Shown: positions 1-8,855 of the stretch, piece by piece
Position numbering within the stretch: position 1 is the first letter of the stretch
How the letters are laid out: each line of letters starts with the position of its first letter
NCBI GenBank assembly: GCA_024709185.1
Contig: JANJXE010000418.1
Coordinates: 1-15,912, forward strand
DNA: 15,912 nt
Direction of reading: 5' to 3'
DNA from: Paludibacter sp.
GTDB taxonomy: Bacteria; Bacteroidota; Bacteroidia; Bacteroidales; Paludibacteraceae
Program-made: the position numbers and the translations under genes
The notes under the pieces: model-generated
The model's input: the letters and a program-made list of their open reading frames with translations, nothing else
What the model was told of the DNA's origin: nothing
Databases searched by the model: none

Positions 1-1197
1 CATTTTATTGTTCACCACTGTACAATTGATAAAACTGATGGCACCTGAATACCCTGCGATATTGTTGATGAATGCACCTCCACCTCCTGCTGCAACAGCA
101 CTCGATTCATTATTGGCAATCACCAGGTTTTCGAAAGTATAGGTAGCAGTGGATAAGGGTTGTTGTCCATCTGTCATGATGCCTCCACCTGTTTTGTAAG
201 CACTGTTATTGGTTATAAACGTATTAGCTATCAGCACAGGCGATAAAAAAGTAGCAGTTGTCCATAGAGGATCAATAGAAATACCACCTCCCACTGAGGT
301 ATTGGCTACGTTGCCTGTGACCGTACAATTACGTACTACAATAGGATTGGTAGTAGTTTGTGGCATAATAAACACACCGCCACCCTGGCATTTGCCATTC
401 AACGAAAGAGCCTGAGTTGAAGCATTTTTATTGGTTGCGGTATTGTTGCGGATAATCGAGTTTTCCAGCGTACCATCAGCCAGATATACACCACCTCCGT
501 TAATATCCGAACCTGAATTTGCTAATCCATCCACCACATTGTTTTCGATGGTGCAATTACGAACCACTGCCTTGTGCGATCCTTGTTTTACATAAATACC
601 ACCACCGCCACGCTTGGCAGCTCCCGATTTTGTGCTCAGATTGTTGCGAACTATACAATTAAGTACTTTAATCGAATCAGTATCAGTAGTTAATCCCTGA
701 ATAAAGATACCCGCACCGCCATGATCGGTCGTTGTATTGTTTTCGACGATACAATTATCGAGAATTGCATTTTTCTGAAGAAAAGCCCCGGCTCCACCTC
801 CTGATGATAACCCTTTACGAATGGTAAATCCACTCCAGGTGGTTGGTGCGGCCATCGACGGAGCATTGAGTACCCGATTGGTGTTGTTTCCTTCAAGTAT
901 TGTCAGCGATGCGTCGGTACTGCGCTGACTGCGCTGAGATTCTGTACCGGCAAATCCACCGTAGAAATTGATGCCGGTTTTCCAGCTCAGGGTAGTTGCC
1001 GACACATACGTTCCCTGCTGTACCCACACTTCATCGCCGGCAACCGGAGCACCGGCCAGGGCTGCGGCAGGACTGGTATAGGCTGTTGCCCAGGTTAATC
1101 CATCAGAATTGTTACCCGATGGACTTACATAATATACGGTTGCATTTGCGAAAGCAACGTTCAGGATTAAAAAGTAAAGTAAAGTAGCTCTCTTCAT
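1..1197 (-). CDS. Secreted right-handed beta-helix repeat protein L (3' end outside window)
   Basis: The reading frame is open from an ATG at 1197-1195 to the window edge, giving 399 residues with no stop. Residues 1-19 form a signal peptide ending ANA, followed by a conserved cap (VYYVSPSG at 21-28, GDEVWVQQGTY at 54-64, GGFAGTES at 80-87). Residues about 143-399 hold about eight imperfect coils of the type N-C-x-[IV]-x-x-N-N, variable loop, G-G-G-[IVA]-[FY]-[IV] (for example 148-166, 180-203, 214-239, 290-308, 391-397), the signature of a parallel beta-helix. It aligns along its length with the gene at 13541-15409, so roughly 220 C-terminal residues, probably including a T9SS sorting tail, should lie outside the window. 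The fold resembles pectate-lyase-like and adhesin proteins, but I see no catalytic signature, so its function is unknown. It is transcribed divergently from the lyase/Sus operon. Codons for residues 32-76 are almost identical to those of the right-edge gene. Confidence 0.9.
   Translation of the reverse strand, partial: MKRATLLYFLILNVAFANATVYYVSPSGNNSDGLTWATAYTSPAAALAGAPVAGDEVWVQQGTYVSATTLSWKTGINFYGGFAGTESQRSQRSTDASLTILEGNNTNRVLNAPSMAAPTTWSGFTIRKGLSSGGGAGAFLQKNAILDNCIVENNTTTDHGGAGIFIQGLTTDTDSIKVLNCIVRNNLSTKSGAAKRGGGGIYVKQGSHKAVVRNCTIENNVVDGLANSGSDINGGGVYLADGTLENSIIRNNTATNKNASTQALSLNGKCQGGGVFIMPQTTTNPIVVRNCTVTGNVANTSVGGGISIDPLWTTATFLSPVLIANTFITNNSAYKTGGGIMTDGQQPLSTATYTFENLVIANNESSAVAAGGGGAFINNIAGYSGAISFINCTVVNNKM
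970..1104 (-). repeat. Left copy of 135-bp inverted near-identical segment
   Basis: Read on the minus strand, this matches 15778-15912 with 4 mismatches in 135 bases (3 silent, 1 Thr/Ser). It encodes residues 32-76 of beta-helix protein L. The match stops abruptly on its 5' side: the preceding 36 coding bases have 10 mismatches. On the 3' side the other copy is cut by the window edge, so the true length is not known. Confidence 0.95.
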
Positions 1198-1257
1198 TTT
1201 TTTTGAATGTTTAGAAATAGTTGATACCAGAGTAATTAGGTTGCATTTATAGCAGTA

Positions 1258-1265
1258 CAAAAATA
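1258..1265 (-). promoter_or_regulatory. Candidate -7 promoter element for beta-helix gene L
   Basis: On the minus strand this reads TATTTTTG, matching the Bacteroidetes -7 consensus TAnnTTTG. It sits about 60 bases before the ATG at 1197. No good TTTG -33 element is visible at the expected spacing, so the call rests on the -7 match and position. Confidence 0.45.
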
Positions 1266-1389
1266 GATTAGTTTACGAATAGTCAGGGTAGCAATTTATC
1301 CGTTTTTGTGTATAGAATTGTTTGGAGAGTAAGTTTATAGTTTAGCAAACTGATGTTCTTATTGCTATCAGCCCGTCTCTATTGTATCT

Positions 1390-1442
1390 CAGGCAATTTC
1401 ATTTAAGAGCTTGTGGAAACACATTGCCTGTAACTGCAGGCA
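1390..1442. repeat. Three-part inverted repeat, possible operator
   Basis: CAGGCAAT (1390-1397) is the exact reverse complement of ATTGCCTG (1423-1430). The latter can also pair with CAGGCA at 1437-1442 across a 6-base loop. The array lies about 75 bases upstream of the predicted operon -7 element. This position suits a regulator-binding site better than an attenuator, unless transcription starts further upstream. The pattern is seen directly; its function is inferred. Confidence 0.4.
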
Positions 1443-1448
1443 GTCAAA

Positions 1449-1464
1449 TTTTCCTGGTGGAAAA
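1449..1464. repeat. Short inverted repeat upstream of the operon promoter
   Basis: TTTTCC and GGAAAA flank a 4-base loop, and the pairing extends to AATTTTCC/GGAAAAATT if one extra A is bulged. It lies about 50 bases upstream of the candidate -7 element at 1517. It could be an operator half-site pair, but short AT-rich inverted repeats are common by chance. Confidence 0.3.
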
Positions 1465-1516
1465 ATTGTGCACGTTTTTCGGATTATATAAGTATATTCG
1501 ACTCGTTTATTCAGCT

Positions 1517-1524
1517 TACTTTTG
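1517..1524 (+). promoter_or_regulatory. Candidate -7 promoter element for the lyase/Sus operon
   Basis: TACTTTTG matches the Bacteroidetes -7 consensus TAnnTTTG exactly and lies 59 bases before the lyase ATG at 1584. The possible -33 region is weak (TTCG at 1497-1500). Being the only good match in the gap on this strand, it is the best candidate for transcribing the lyase and the downstream SusCD genes. Confidence 0.5.
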
Positions 1525-1583
1525 TACGAGATTTTTTAAGTTGAAAAACACCTGCATCAAATCTGAATACTTGTATTAATATT

Positions 1584-3959
1584 ATGCACAAAATTATTTC
1601 AATTGCCTTTCTTCTGGTTCTGTTAAATTTTTTACCATTGGCAGCCAACGACTTTAATTTTCCGGTACTTATCAATCGTATTCAGAATGATGTGTATTCG
1701 GGAGTGAAAGGACAGGACGTACTCGATAACTGGGTAAATGCCCAATTAGCAAATGGTTCCTGGTCGGATCTGAACTATGGTACGTTAACAAACTCCAACG
1801 CTTCTACTACCAGTGACAGTCACGTGTTGCGATTGTGGAACATAGCAGCTGCAGTTAGCCGGGCTGGTCATTCAAGGTATGGCAATGAAAACTACAAGTT
1901 AGCGGTTAAGCGTGGACTTCAATATTGGCGTAGTTCCAATACGGTGGATCCCAACTGGTGGTTTAACCGGATTTATTTTCCCCAACACCTGGGTGAGACC
2001 CTCTTGTATATGCGAGTTTTTGATGGATATATTCCCCGTACTTCTGCGACTGAGATAAGCGAGGCAAAAGTGCTGGAGTTGTTTTATCCGTTAGCTGTGA
2101 ACGATATTACCTTACACAGTACAGGGGCTAATGCCGTGGATATAGCACTGCATTATGTGTACAGGGCCTTACTAACCGAAAATGGTCAGTTGCTGATTGA
2201 TACCAAAAATAAGATACAGTCGATAATCGCGGCGAACATAATGCCCGATAATGTATATCACGACCACGGTCCACAGGTACATATTGCCAGTTACGGTTGG
2301 GTTTTTGCCAACGGCCTCCTTCAGCTCGCCTCATACCTTTCAGGAACCCCGGCAGCCTTTGAAACTACCAACGACGGTTTTGGTGCCTTTGTCAAATTTG
2401 TACGCGATGTTCAGATTAACTCCATACGCGGAAGTTCGTGGGATTTTAGCGTTATGGGACGGGCTATAAGTCGAAACAATGGTTTGAATGCCGGTCTGAA
2501 CTACCTGAATAGGATGGCTTCCTATATTGATCCGGGAAACGCAGAATTATATACGGTAGCATTGGATCGCATCAACGGCAATAAGCCGGCAAGTTACCAG
2601 GTAAAAGAATTCAATCAACACTACTGGAGCTCCGATTATACACAACATTCCCGTTCCAACTATCTGTTCGCCGTTCGAAATGTTTCGAAGCGTACAGCTG
2701 AAGCTGAAGTCGGAAATGGCGAAAATTTAAAAGCCAACTATTTTTCATACGGTGCTACTTTTATTTCTGTAAATGGGAATGAATATAAAAATGTGATGCC
2801 ACTGTGGGACTGGAGTATGATTCCGGGAACGACCACGAATAATACCACCAGTTTTCCCACCCGTACAAACTGGGGCTTCAATTTTGGTAAGACCGATTTT
2901 GTGGGGGGCCTTTCGAATGGGAAGTATGGCATTTCGGCCCTGGATCAGAATCATGCCAATACGGTGGCTAAAAAAAGCTGGTTCTTTTTCGATACTGAGG
3001 TAGTGTGTTTGGGAGCCGGTATCAGCAATAGCACCGGGTTAAATGTACGTACCACGTTGAATCAGGCAAAAATGGAAACTCCGGCTTATGTAGTCGAAGC
3101 CGGACAATCGGCGGAAACAAGCTATTCGATAAGTTCAGTGGTACGATCAAACTCAAATTTAAACTACCTGCGTCAGGGCAATATAGCCTATTACTTCCCG
3201 CAGCAAGGCAATGTGAAGTTTACCTTACGCACACATACAGGTCGGTGGAGCGATATAAACACTTCGGGTTCAACAACCCTGGAGTCGGGATATATGTTCA
3301 GTTTATGGTTCGATCATGGAGTCAATCCTCAGGATGCCAGCTATTCCTATATTGTTGTTCCGGGAGTCGATAGCGAACAAAAGGCTCAGTCGTATGCGGT
3401 ATCGAATATTGCAATTGCACATAATACAAAATCAGTGCAGGCCGTATACCATAAGGTGTTAAATATTTATCAGATAGTGTTTTACGAACCGGCTTCCGTC
3501 GGTTTTGAGAAGTTTAGTATCGCCGCCAGTCAGTCTTGTATGGTGATGCTTACGCCTGATGGGAAAATGTGGGTGGCTGACCCTACTCAGAAATTAAATT
3601 CTGTGACTGTGAAGATAAATGCCAACGAAAGTGAAAAGGTATATACCGTAAATTTACCGGTACAGGAGGGCTACCGCGGTTCTACGACGAGTGTTGAGGT
3701 AGAATTGCCAACAGCAGTAGCCGACATTCCGGAGTCAGACAATTTCAGTTTCAGGTTTGCAGATGGGGTACTAGAAGTCGATTCCTCCCTGAGTACAATT
3801 TCTGAAATTCAGCTGATCAACCAACTGGGGCAGCCTGTGCTCAGTGCAAGCTTTCAAGCGGATTATCAACGGGATGTAAGTTGGATGAGTCCGGGAGTCT
3901 ATTTTCTAAGAATCACCGGCAATCATCCAACCTTTGTCAAACGATTTGTGAAGTCGTAG
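1584..3959 (+). CDS. Polysaccharide lyase family 8, chondroitin AC lyase-like, with T9SS tail
   Basis: This 791-residue enzyme should cleave uronic-acid glycosaminoglycans (chondroitin sulfate, hyaluronan) by beta-elimination outside the cell. A signal peptide covers about residues 1-21. The alpha/alpha-toroid domain (about 22-340) carries NWW (124-126), TGAN with Asn183, HGPQ with His228, Tyr237, and GRAISR with Arg293 and Arg297. The beta-sandwich domain begins near 355 and contains SKRTAEAEVGNGEN, with Glu375 and Asn378. From memory of the family, these correspond to the Asn, His225, Tyr234, Arg288, Arg292, Glu371 and Asn374 active-site set of Pedobacter heparinus chondroitinase AC, and all are kept, so it looks active. 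Residues about 712-791 are a type A T9SS sorting domain ending in a beta-rich SPGVYFLRI and basic tail. That tail accounts for the extra length over the roughly 700-residue Pedobacter enzyme. It is the first gene of the putative operon. A hyaluronan or other PL8 substrate cannot be excluded. Confidence 0.9.
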   Translation: MHKIISIAFLLVLLNFLPLAANDFNFPVLINRIQNDVYSGVKGQDVLDNWVNAQLANGSWSDLNYGTLTNSNASTTSDSHVLRLWNIAAAVSRAGHSRYGNENYKLAVKRGLQYWRSSNTVDPNWWFNRIYFPQHLGETLLYMRVFDGYIPRTSATEISEAKVLELFYPLAVNDITLHSTGANAVDIALHYVYRALLTENGQLLIDTKNKIQSIIAANIMPDNVYHDHGPQVHIASYGWVFANGLLQLASYLSGTPAAFETTNDGFGAFVKFVRDVQINSIRGSSWDFSVMGRAISRNNGLNAGLNYLNRMASYIDPGNAELYTVALDRINGNKPASYQVKEFNQHYWSSDYTQHSRSNYLFAVRNVSKRTAEAEVGNGENLKANYFSYGATFISVNGNEYKNVMPLWDWSMIPGTTTNNTTSFPTRTNWGFNFGKTDFVGGLSNGKYGISALDQNHANTVAKKSWFFFDTEVVCLGAGISNSTGLNVRTTLNQAKMETPAYVVEAGQSAETSYSISSVVRSNSNLNYLRQGNIAYYFPQQGNVKFTLRTHTGRWSDINTSGSTTLESGYMFSLWFDHGVNPQDASYSYIVVPGVDSEQKAQSYAVSNIAIAHNTKSVQAVYHKVLNIYQIVFYEPASVGFEKFSIAASQSCMVMLTPDGKMWVADPTQKLNSVTVKINANESEKVYTVNLPVQEGYRGSTTSVEVELPTAVADIPESDNFSFRFADGVLEVDSSLSTISEIQLINQLGQPVLSASFQADYQRDVSWMSPGVYFLRITGNHPTFVKRFVKS

Positions 3960-4011
3960 TGCCGGGTTGGGTGCATCAAATCATTATACGAAAAAAAAGA
4001 CACTAATACAG

Positions 4012-7000
4012 ATGAGAACAAAGATGAATCTGCAACGTATTTGTATGGTTGCGACAATTTCAATCCTGATGCTTGTGAAGGTCAATGCTCAAAATTATCA
4101 GGCGAAAGGCGTGGTAGTTGACGAAAAGGGAGAAAGCCTTATCGGAGTAAGTGTTCAGTTAAAGGGAACGAGCACTGGAACTGTAACGAATTTTGATGGC
4201 GAATTTACCCTGCGCGTAACTAAGCCCGGGGATGTTTTGGTTTTTTCTTACATTGGATACACTTCCGTTGAGCTTCGGGCTGAGCTTGACAAGCCAATGC
4301 GGGTGCTGATTTCCGAAGATGTTAAGGTGCTTACCGAATTGGTTGTGGTGGGATATGGTACACAAAATAAAGCTACAGTGACGGGATCGATTAGTACCAT
4401 TACTAATCAGGAGATATTAAAAGTTCCAACGTCCAACTTAAGTACAGCAATAACGGGAAAATTACCAGGTGTAGTTACCATTCAACAATCGGGTAGGCCG
4501 GGTGAAGATGCCGCATCGCTGTTTATCCGCGGACAATCGACCTGGGTAAATACCAATCCCCTGATAATTGTGGATGGGGTGGAGCGAGAAGGCTTCTCAC
4601 AAATTGACCCAAATGAAGTAGAAACAATATCGGTACTTAAAGATGCCTCATCGACAGCCGTATATGGTGTGCGGGGTGCAAATGGAGTTATTCTGATAAC
4701 TACGAAACGAGGAGTGGTGGGAAAACCATCTATCTCAATGTCAGCGAATTTCGGATTTCAACAACCGGTTAAGATTCCTGCTTTTCTGAATTCCTACGAA
4801 CATCTGTTGTTGCGAAAAGTTGCTACGGTAAACGATGGCCGCAATCCGGCTCTCGATCCCTACCTGAGCGATGAGATGATGGAAGGTTACCGACTGGGAG
4901 CCGACCCGTTTAAATATCCTGATGTGAATTGGTACAGTGAAGTAATCAAACCCTGGTCGTTACAACAAAAATACAATGTGAATATTGCAGGTGGAACACA
5001 GGATTTGAAATACTTTATTTCGTTGGGCTACCTCGATCAGGGTGGTATGTTCAGGTACACGGATACCCACGATCGCTATAATTCTGACACCTACTACCGT
5101 CAGTTCAATTTTCGTTCGAATATCGACCTGAACATCAATAAATTTCAAACATTAGTTGCAAATATAAGTGGTCGTACGAGTGAGAAAAACGGTTTTCCGA
5201 ACGTGGCTAACGTGATGCAGTCGCTGATTGCAATTGTTCCTTATGTATCTCCGGTTTTCAATCCCGATGGAACTTATGCATCATCACAGGGGAACGCCAA
5301 CAATCCGGTTGTGAAAATTGCTGCCAACGGATACGATAATACGCGCATTAATACCTACGATATTGTCGGGATTTTAAAGAACGATTTGTCGTTTATTACC
5401 AACGGTTTGTCCTTCGATATAAACGTATCCTTCAACAGTTCTGTTGGTTCGATGAAAAGTTATCGCGAACAACCGGATGTGTACTATTATAATCCGGTAA
5501 CCACTAAATACGATCAGACGCTTGAAGCCACACCCTTTCGCTATGCTGGAGTTTCGACTTCAGAAGCCTATAAGCGCATCGGACTGCAGTTGAAGTTACA
5601 GCATACCATCCAGTTGGATAAGTCAAAGATCAATTCGATGGTGGTGTATAACCAGCAAAACGACCAGTACACATCGGCAAAACCCTTTGTTCTGAAAGGA
5701 TATGCTGCACGTTTTGAATATGATTATGATCGTAAGTACCTGGCAGAAATAAATCTGGGATACAATGGATCGGAAAACTTTGCACCGGGTAATCAGTATG
5801 GTTTCTTTCCGGCGTTTTCAGCAGGATATGTAATTACTGAAGAGCCTTTTATGCAAAATATCAAAGATGTGCTGGCCTTTATGAAAATACGCACTTCTGT
5901 TGGGTTGGTAGGGAATGATAAAATCGGGGGCAGTCGATTCCTGTGGCAGGGGATGTTTGTGCAGGTAGCGCCTGTAAATCCTCAATTGCAGTATTTCGGT
6001 TTCGGAACCACCAATCCCTCCAGTTTGGGCGGTATTTATGAGTCGAGAAGTGAAAACCTACTGCTCACCTGGGAAAAAGCCACCAAGCGAAATATCGGGC
6101 TGGATTTACGTTTCTTCAAAAACAACCTGCTCGATATAACCATCGATCTGTTTGATGAAAACCGTCGCGATATTTTAATGCAGGCCCGTTCGTTACTTAA
6201 TACGACCGGGATTCCTTCTCCACAGTACAATATTGGTTCTGTTTACAATTGGGGATATGAACTGGAAGTATCTCACAGGAATAAAATCGGAGCACTGGGC
6301 TATGCGCTGAAATCGACATATAGTTTTGCACGCAATACCATTCTGAACTACGATGATCCCGCAGGTACTCCTGATTATCAAAAATATGCAGGATACCGGA
6401 TTAATCAGTTCCGGGGCTACCAGGTGCTTGGTTTCTTTGAAACACAGGCCGAAATCGATGCATCGCCCAATCAGGCTACATTGGGAGGCCCCATCATCCC
6501 CGGAGATTTAAAATACCTGGATTACAATGAAGACGGACAAATTGATGAGCGCGACAAGACTCCCATTGGTTACTCCCGTCTGCCCGAGGTTTTCTACTCG
6601 CTGACACCCGAAATCAGTTACAAGGGCTTGACCCTGAGTGCCATGTTTCAGGGAGCTACGAATGCATCGGTGTTCTTTTCATCCAATGCCGGATTCGAGT
6701 TTGGTGGTGCAGCGGGTGGCGGACAGGTAACACAGATTCACAAAAACTACTGGACTCCCGATAATCCCAATGCAGCTTATCCATCCCTTCACCTGAATGC
6801 TCAGCACAGCAATAAAAACCTGAACAGTTTTCATTTGAAAAGGGGTGATTATCTACGCATGAGAAACTTACAGCTAAGTTACAGCCTGCCTTCGAAACTG
6901 ACCAAACAAATGAAACTATCGGATATGACAATTTCACTGACAGGAAATAATCTCTTTACCTGGTCGTATATTGAGAATTTTGATCCGGAAACAGTAGATG

Positions 7001-7062
7001 CATCGGGCGAGGTATATCCTCAACAACGCATCTTTAACCTGGGTGTTAGTATGAACCTGTAG
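4012..7062 (+). CDS. SusC/RagA-family TonB-dependent outer-membrane transporter 1
   Basis: This 1016-residue protein imports oligosaccharides across the outer membrane, with its SusD partner as the lid. I start at ATG 4012: the frame can be extended to a TTG at 3967, but that adds 15 polar residues before an otherwise normal signal peptide. ATG 4024 is a further option. The signal peptide ends VNA-Q at 26/27. A carboxypeptidase-regulatory-like domain spans about 28-103 and is followed by the SusC hallmark ELVVVGYGTQ (109-118). The plug (about 121-235) includes PLIIVDGV and VYGVRGANGVILITTKRG, and a 22-strand barrel fills the rest, ending in LGVSMNL. An EF-hand-like loop DYNEDGQIDERD starts at Asp837. 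It follows the lyase by 52 bases and precedes its susD by 15. Substrate is inferred only from the adjacent lyase. Confidence 0.95.
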   Translation: MRTKMNLQRICMVATISILMLVKVNAQNYQAKGVVVDEKGESLIGVSVQLKGTSTGTVTNFDGEFTLRVTKPGDVLVFSYIGYTSVELRAELDKPMRVLISEDVKVLTELVVVGYGTQNKATVTGSISTITNQEILKVPTSNLSTAITGKLPGVVTIQQSGRPGEDAASLFIRGQSTWVNTNPLIIVDGVEREGFSQIDPNEVETISVLKDASSTAVYGVRGANGVILITTKRGVVGKPSISMSANFGFQQPVKIPAFLNSYEHLLLRKVATVNDGRNPALDPYLSDEMMEGYRLGADPFKYPDVNWYSEVIKPWSLQQKYNVNIAGGTQDLKYFISLGYLDQGGMFRYTDTHDRYNSDTYYRQFNFRSNIDLNINKFQTLVANISGRTSEKNGFPNVANVMQSLIAIVPYVSPVFNPDGTYASSQGNANNPVVKIAANGYDNTRINTYDIVGILKNDLSFITNGLSFDINVSFNSSVGSMKSYREQPDVYYYNPVTTKYDQTLEATPFRYAGVSTSEAYKRIGLQLKLQHTIQLDKSKINSMVVYNQQNDQYTSAKPFVLKGYAARFEYDYDRKYLAEINLGYNGSENFAPGNQYGFFPAFSAGYVITEEPFMQNIKDVLAFMKIRTSVGLVGNDKIGGSRFLWQGMFVQVAPVNPQLQYFGFGTTNPSSLGGIYESRSENLLLTWEKATKRNIGLDLRFFKNNLLDITIDLFDENRRDILMQARSLLNTTGIPSPQYNIGSVYNWGYELEVSHRNKIGALGYALKSTYSFARNTILNYDDPAGTPDYQKYAGYRINQFRGYQVLGFFETQAEIDASPNQATLGGPIIPGDLKYLDYNEDGQIDERDKTPIGYSRLPEVFYSLTPEISYKGLTLSAMFQGATNASVFFSSNAGFEFGGAAGGGQVTQIHKNYWTPDNPNAAYPSLHLNAQHSNKNLNSFHLKRGDYLRMRNLQLSYSLPSKLTKQMKLSDMTISLTGNNLFTWSYIENFDPETVDASGEVYPQQRIFNLGVSMNL

Positions 7063-7077
7063 TAGCTTACAATAAAA

Positions 7078-8817
7078 ATGATCATTATGAATTTTTCCAG
7101 CAAACTAAATCAACGCATTACTACATTAATAGCTGTTGTGCTGATGTTGATGCAGACTTCGTGTACCGAAATATTTCAGGAGTCGGATTTGAATCAGGCT
7201 CCTGATCAGGAATTGAATTTTGAGAAAGTTTTCACCGACTACCAGCAGTATCGTCAGTTTGTCGATTATGCTTATCGTTATATGCCGGGTCATCTGGGAC
7301 GTTTATGGAACAGCATGGTGTGTGAACTATCCGATGAAGCTGAGGGATTAGGGATTAATACCTGTTCTCCGGTGTTTAACAACGGGGCCTGGTCTGGCGA
7401 CCCGTTACCAACTGGAACGCCTACCGGTAATGCCAATCTGGAACTGAATGAAATGTGGGTAAGTCTGTTCAGAGGTATTCGTCAGGTAAACATGGCTTTG
7501 GGCAATATTGATAAAGTCACCAATTTTCCCGGAGATGATATTAAAAACCGGACGATGGGGGAATTGTATTTCCTGCGTGCCTATTTCTATTTTGAACTTA
7601 CCAAACGCTGGGGTGGAGTTCCCCTTTTCGATAAAGCCGTTGAATTGGGAGTCGATGAGCTTGACTTGCCACGAAGTTCTTACGACGATTGCGTACAGTT
7701 TATCGTAGGAGATTGCGATCGTGCTTCCGGTTTTTTACCACTCGTTCAACCACTTTCCGAAACAGGAAGGGCCACAAAAGGAGCCGCTCTCTCGCTTAAG
7801 TCAAGAGTGCTGTTGTACGCAGCACGTCCGCTGAATAATCCTGAAAATAATCCTCAGAAATGGCAGCAGGCTGCTCAGGCTGCCTGGGAGGTGATTTCCC
7901 TGAACCAGTATTCGCTCGATCCCGACTATGTAAATCTGTTTTTCCGACCCGATTTGGGAACCGAAATTATCATGAACCGTCCACGTACCAAATTAAATTT
8001 TGAACAGGGGCATACCGACAATTCTAATTTTCTGGTTCGCTTTATTGTGCCGACGGGATACCAGGGTTGGATGGGAACTGCTGTTACTCAAAATCATGTC
8101 GATTTGTATGAAAGTGCCAACGGCTACCCAATCAGCCATCCCTCTTCAGGCTACAATCCAAACGATCCTTACAAGCAGCGCGATCCGCGGCTGAAAATGT
8201 CGGTGTTGTACAACGACCGTTTCTGGTACGATCGTAATACGGAATTTTACGTTGGCGGACGGGATTACGGTTCTTCGATTATCAATCCCCTGGGCTATTC
8301 AATTGCCAAATTCTGGCCCGAAGCACATCAGCGGTATAAAGGCACATCCACCTACCTGAATTATATCTTCTTTCGCTATGCTGAAATTCTGCTCAATTAT
8401 GCAGAGGCAACCAACGAAGCCTACGGCCCTGAAGGAGTAGTTCCGGGAGCATCCAAAAGGGCACGGCAGGCTGTGAATGAAGTCCGCCAGCGGGTACAAC
8501 ATGTTGATTTGCCTTCAGATATTAGCAATTCTAAAGAAACTATGCGTGAACGAATCCTGAACGAAAGGGCCGTGGAACTGTCGTTCGAGGAGCATCGATG
8601 GTATGATGTGCTGAGTTTGAATAAAGGAGTTGAATTGTTTGGTGCAGCAAATCCTGTAAAAGGAATGAAAATCACGAAGAATGCCGGCAATTCATTCAGC
8701 TATGAGGTGTTTATACACGAAAACAGGGTTTTTCATCCTCATATGCACCGTTATCCGATACCCAACAGCGAAATTTATAAAAGCACAAAGCTGGAACAAA
8801 ATAAAGGCTGGGAGTAA
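7078..8817 (+). CDS. SusD/RagB-family surface glycan-binding lipoprotein 1
   Basis: This 579-residue lipoprotein is the lid and glycan-binding partner of the preceding SusC. A lipoprotein signal peptide ends at LMQTSC with Cys29 as the lipidated residue. The acidic residues soon after it fit export to the cell surface. SusD-fold hallmarks are GELYFLRAYFYFELTKRWGGVPL (161-183), ATKGAALSLKSRVLLYAA (232-249), YAEILLNYAEATNEAYG near the C-terminal third, and NERAVELSFEEHRWYDVL. ATG 7078 leaves only 15 bases after the SusC stop; ATG 7087 would also give an intact signal peptide. Length is typical of the family. The ligand is not readable from sequence, but the operon position suggests products of the upstream lyase. 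Confidence 0.95.
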   Translation: MIIMNFSSKLNQRITTLIAVVLMLMQTSCTEIFQESDLNQAPDQELNFEKVFTDYQQYRQFVDYAYRYMPGHLGRLWNSMVCELSDEAEGLGINTCSPVFNNGAWSGDPLPTGTPTGNANLELNEMWVSLFRGIRQVNMALGNIDKVTNFPGDDIKNRTMGELYFLRAYFYFELTKRWGGVPLFDKAVELGVDELDLPRSSYDDCVQFIVGDCDRASGFLPLVQPLSETGRATKGAALSLKSRVLLYAARPLNNPENNPQKWQQAAQAAWEVISLNQYSLDPDYVNLFFRPDLGTEIIMNRPRTKLNFEQGHTDNSNFLVRFIVPTGYQGWMGTAVTQNHVDLYESANGYPISHPSSGYNPNDPYKQRDPRLKMSVLYNDRFWYDRNTEFYVGGRDYGSSIINPLGYSIAKFWPEAHQRYKGTSTYLNYIFFRYAEILLNYAEATNEAYGPEGVVPGASKRARQAVNEVRQRVQHVDLPSDISNSKETMRERILNERAVELSFEEHRWYDVLSLNKGVELFGAANPVKGMKITKNAGNSFSYEVFIHENRVFHPHMHRYPIPNSEIYKSTKLEQNKGWE

Positions 8818-8855
8818 TCTTTAATGCAGAACACTAACTAAAACACGAAACAAAT

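Larger units (their letters stand above)
1198..1583. other. Divergent intergenic region (386 bp)
   Basis: This gap separates the minus-strand beta-helix gene from the plus-strand lyase/Sus operon. It is AT-rich and holds a candidate -7 element for each direction plus inverted repeats between 1390 and 1464. I see no credible gene: the only plus-strand frame through it (1382-1579) needs a TTG start, runs across the predicted promoter and has no recognisable domain. No tRNA or known riboswitch is apparent. Confidence 0.7.

Noticed and set aside
919..936. Perfect 9-bp tandem duplication in gene L (SQRSQR)
   Set aside because: The homologous region of protein M has the same length without the repeat, so it is better explained by convergent codons than by a slippage site. 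It is in frame and has no evident consequence.
1..1100. CRISPR-like or minisatellite array suggested by recurring AATTGTAC-type words
   Set aside because: The recurrences are irregularly spaced and come from repeated N-C-[TI]-V codons of the beta-helix coils. There are no constant repeats with unique spacers.
1382..1579. 65-residue plus-strand frame in the divergent gap
   Set aside because: It needs a TTG start, covers the predicted operon promoter, has no domain or coding character, and the gap is AT-rich enough to leave such frames open by chance.
3967..4011. TTG-initiated 15-residue extension of SusC 1
   Set aside because: It begins right after the lyase stop, is polar and lysine-rich, and would bury the signal peptide. 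ATG 4012 or 4024 gives a normal SusC leader.
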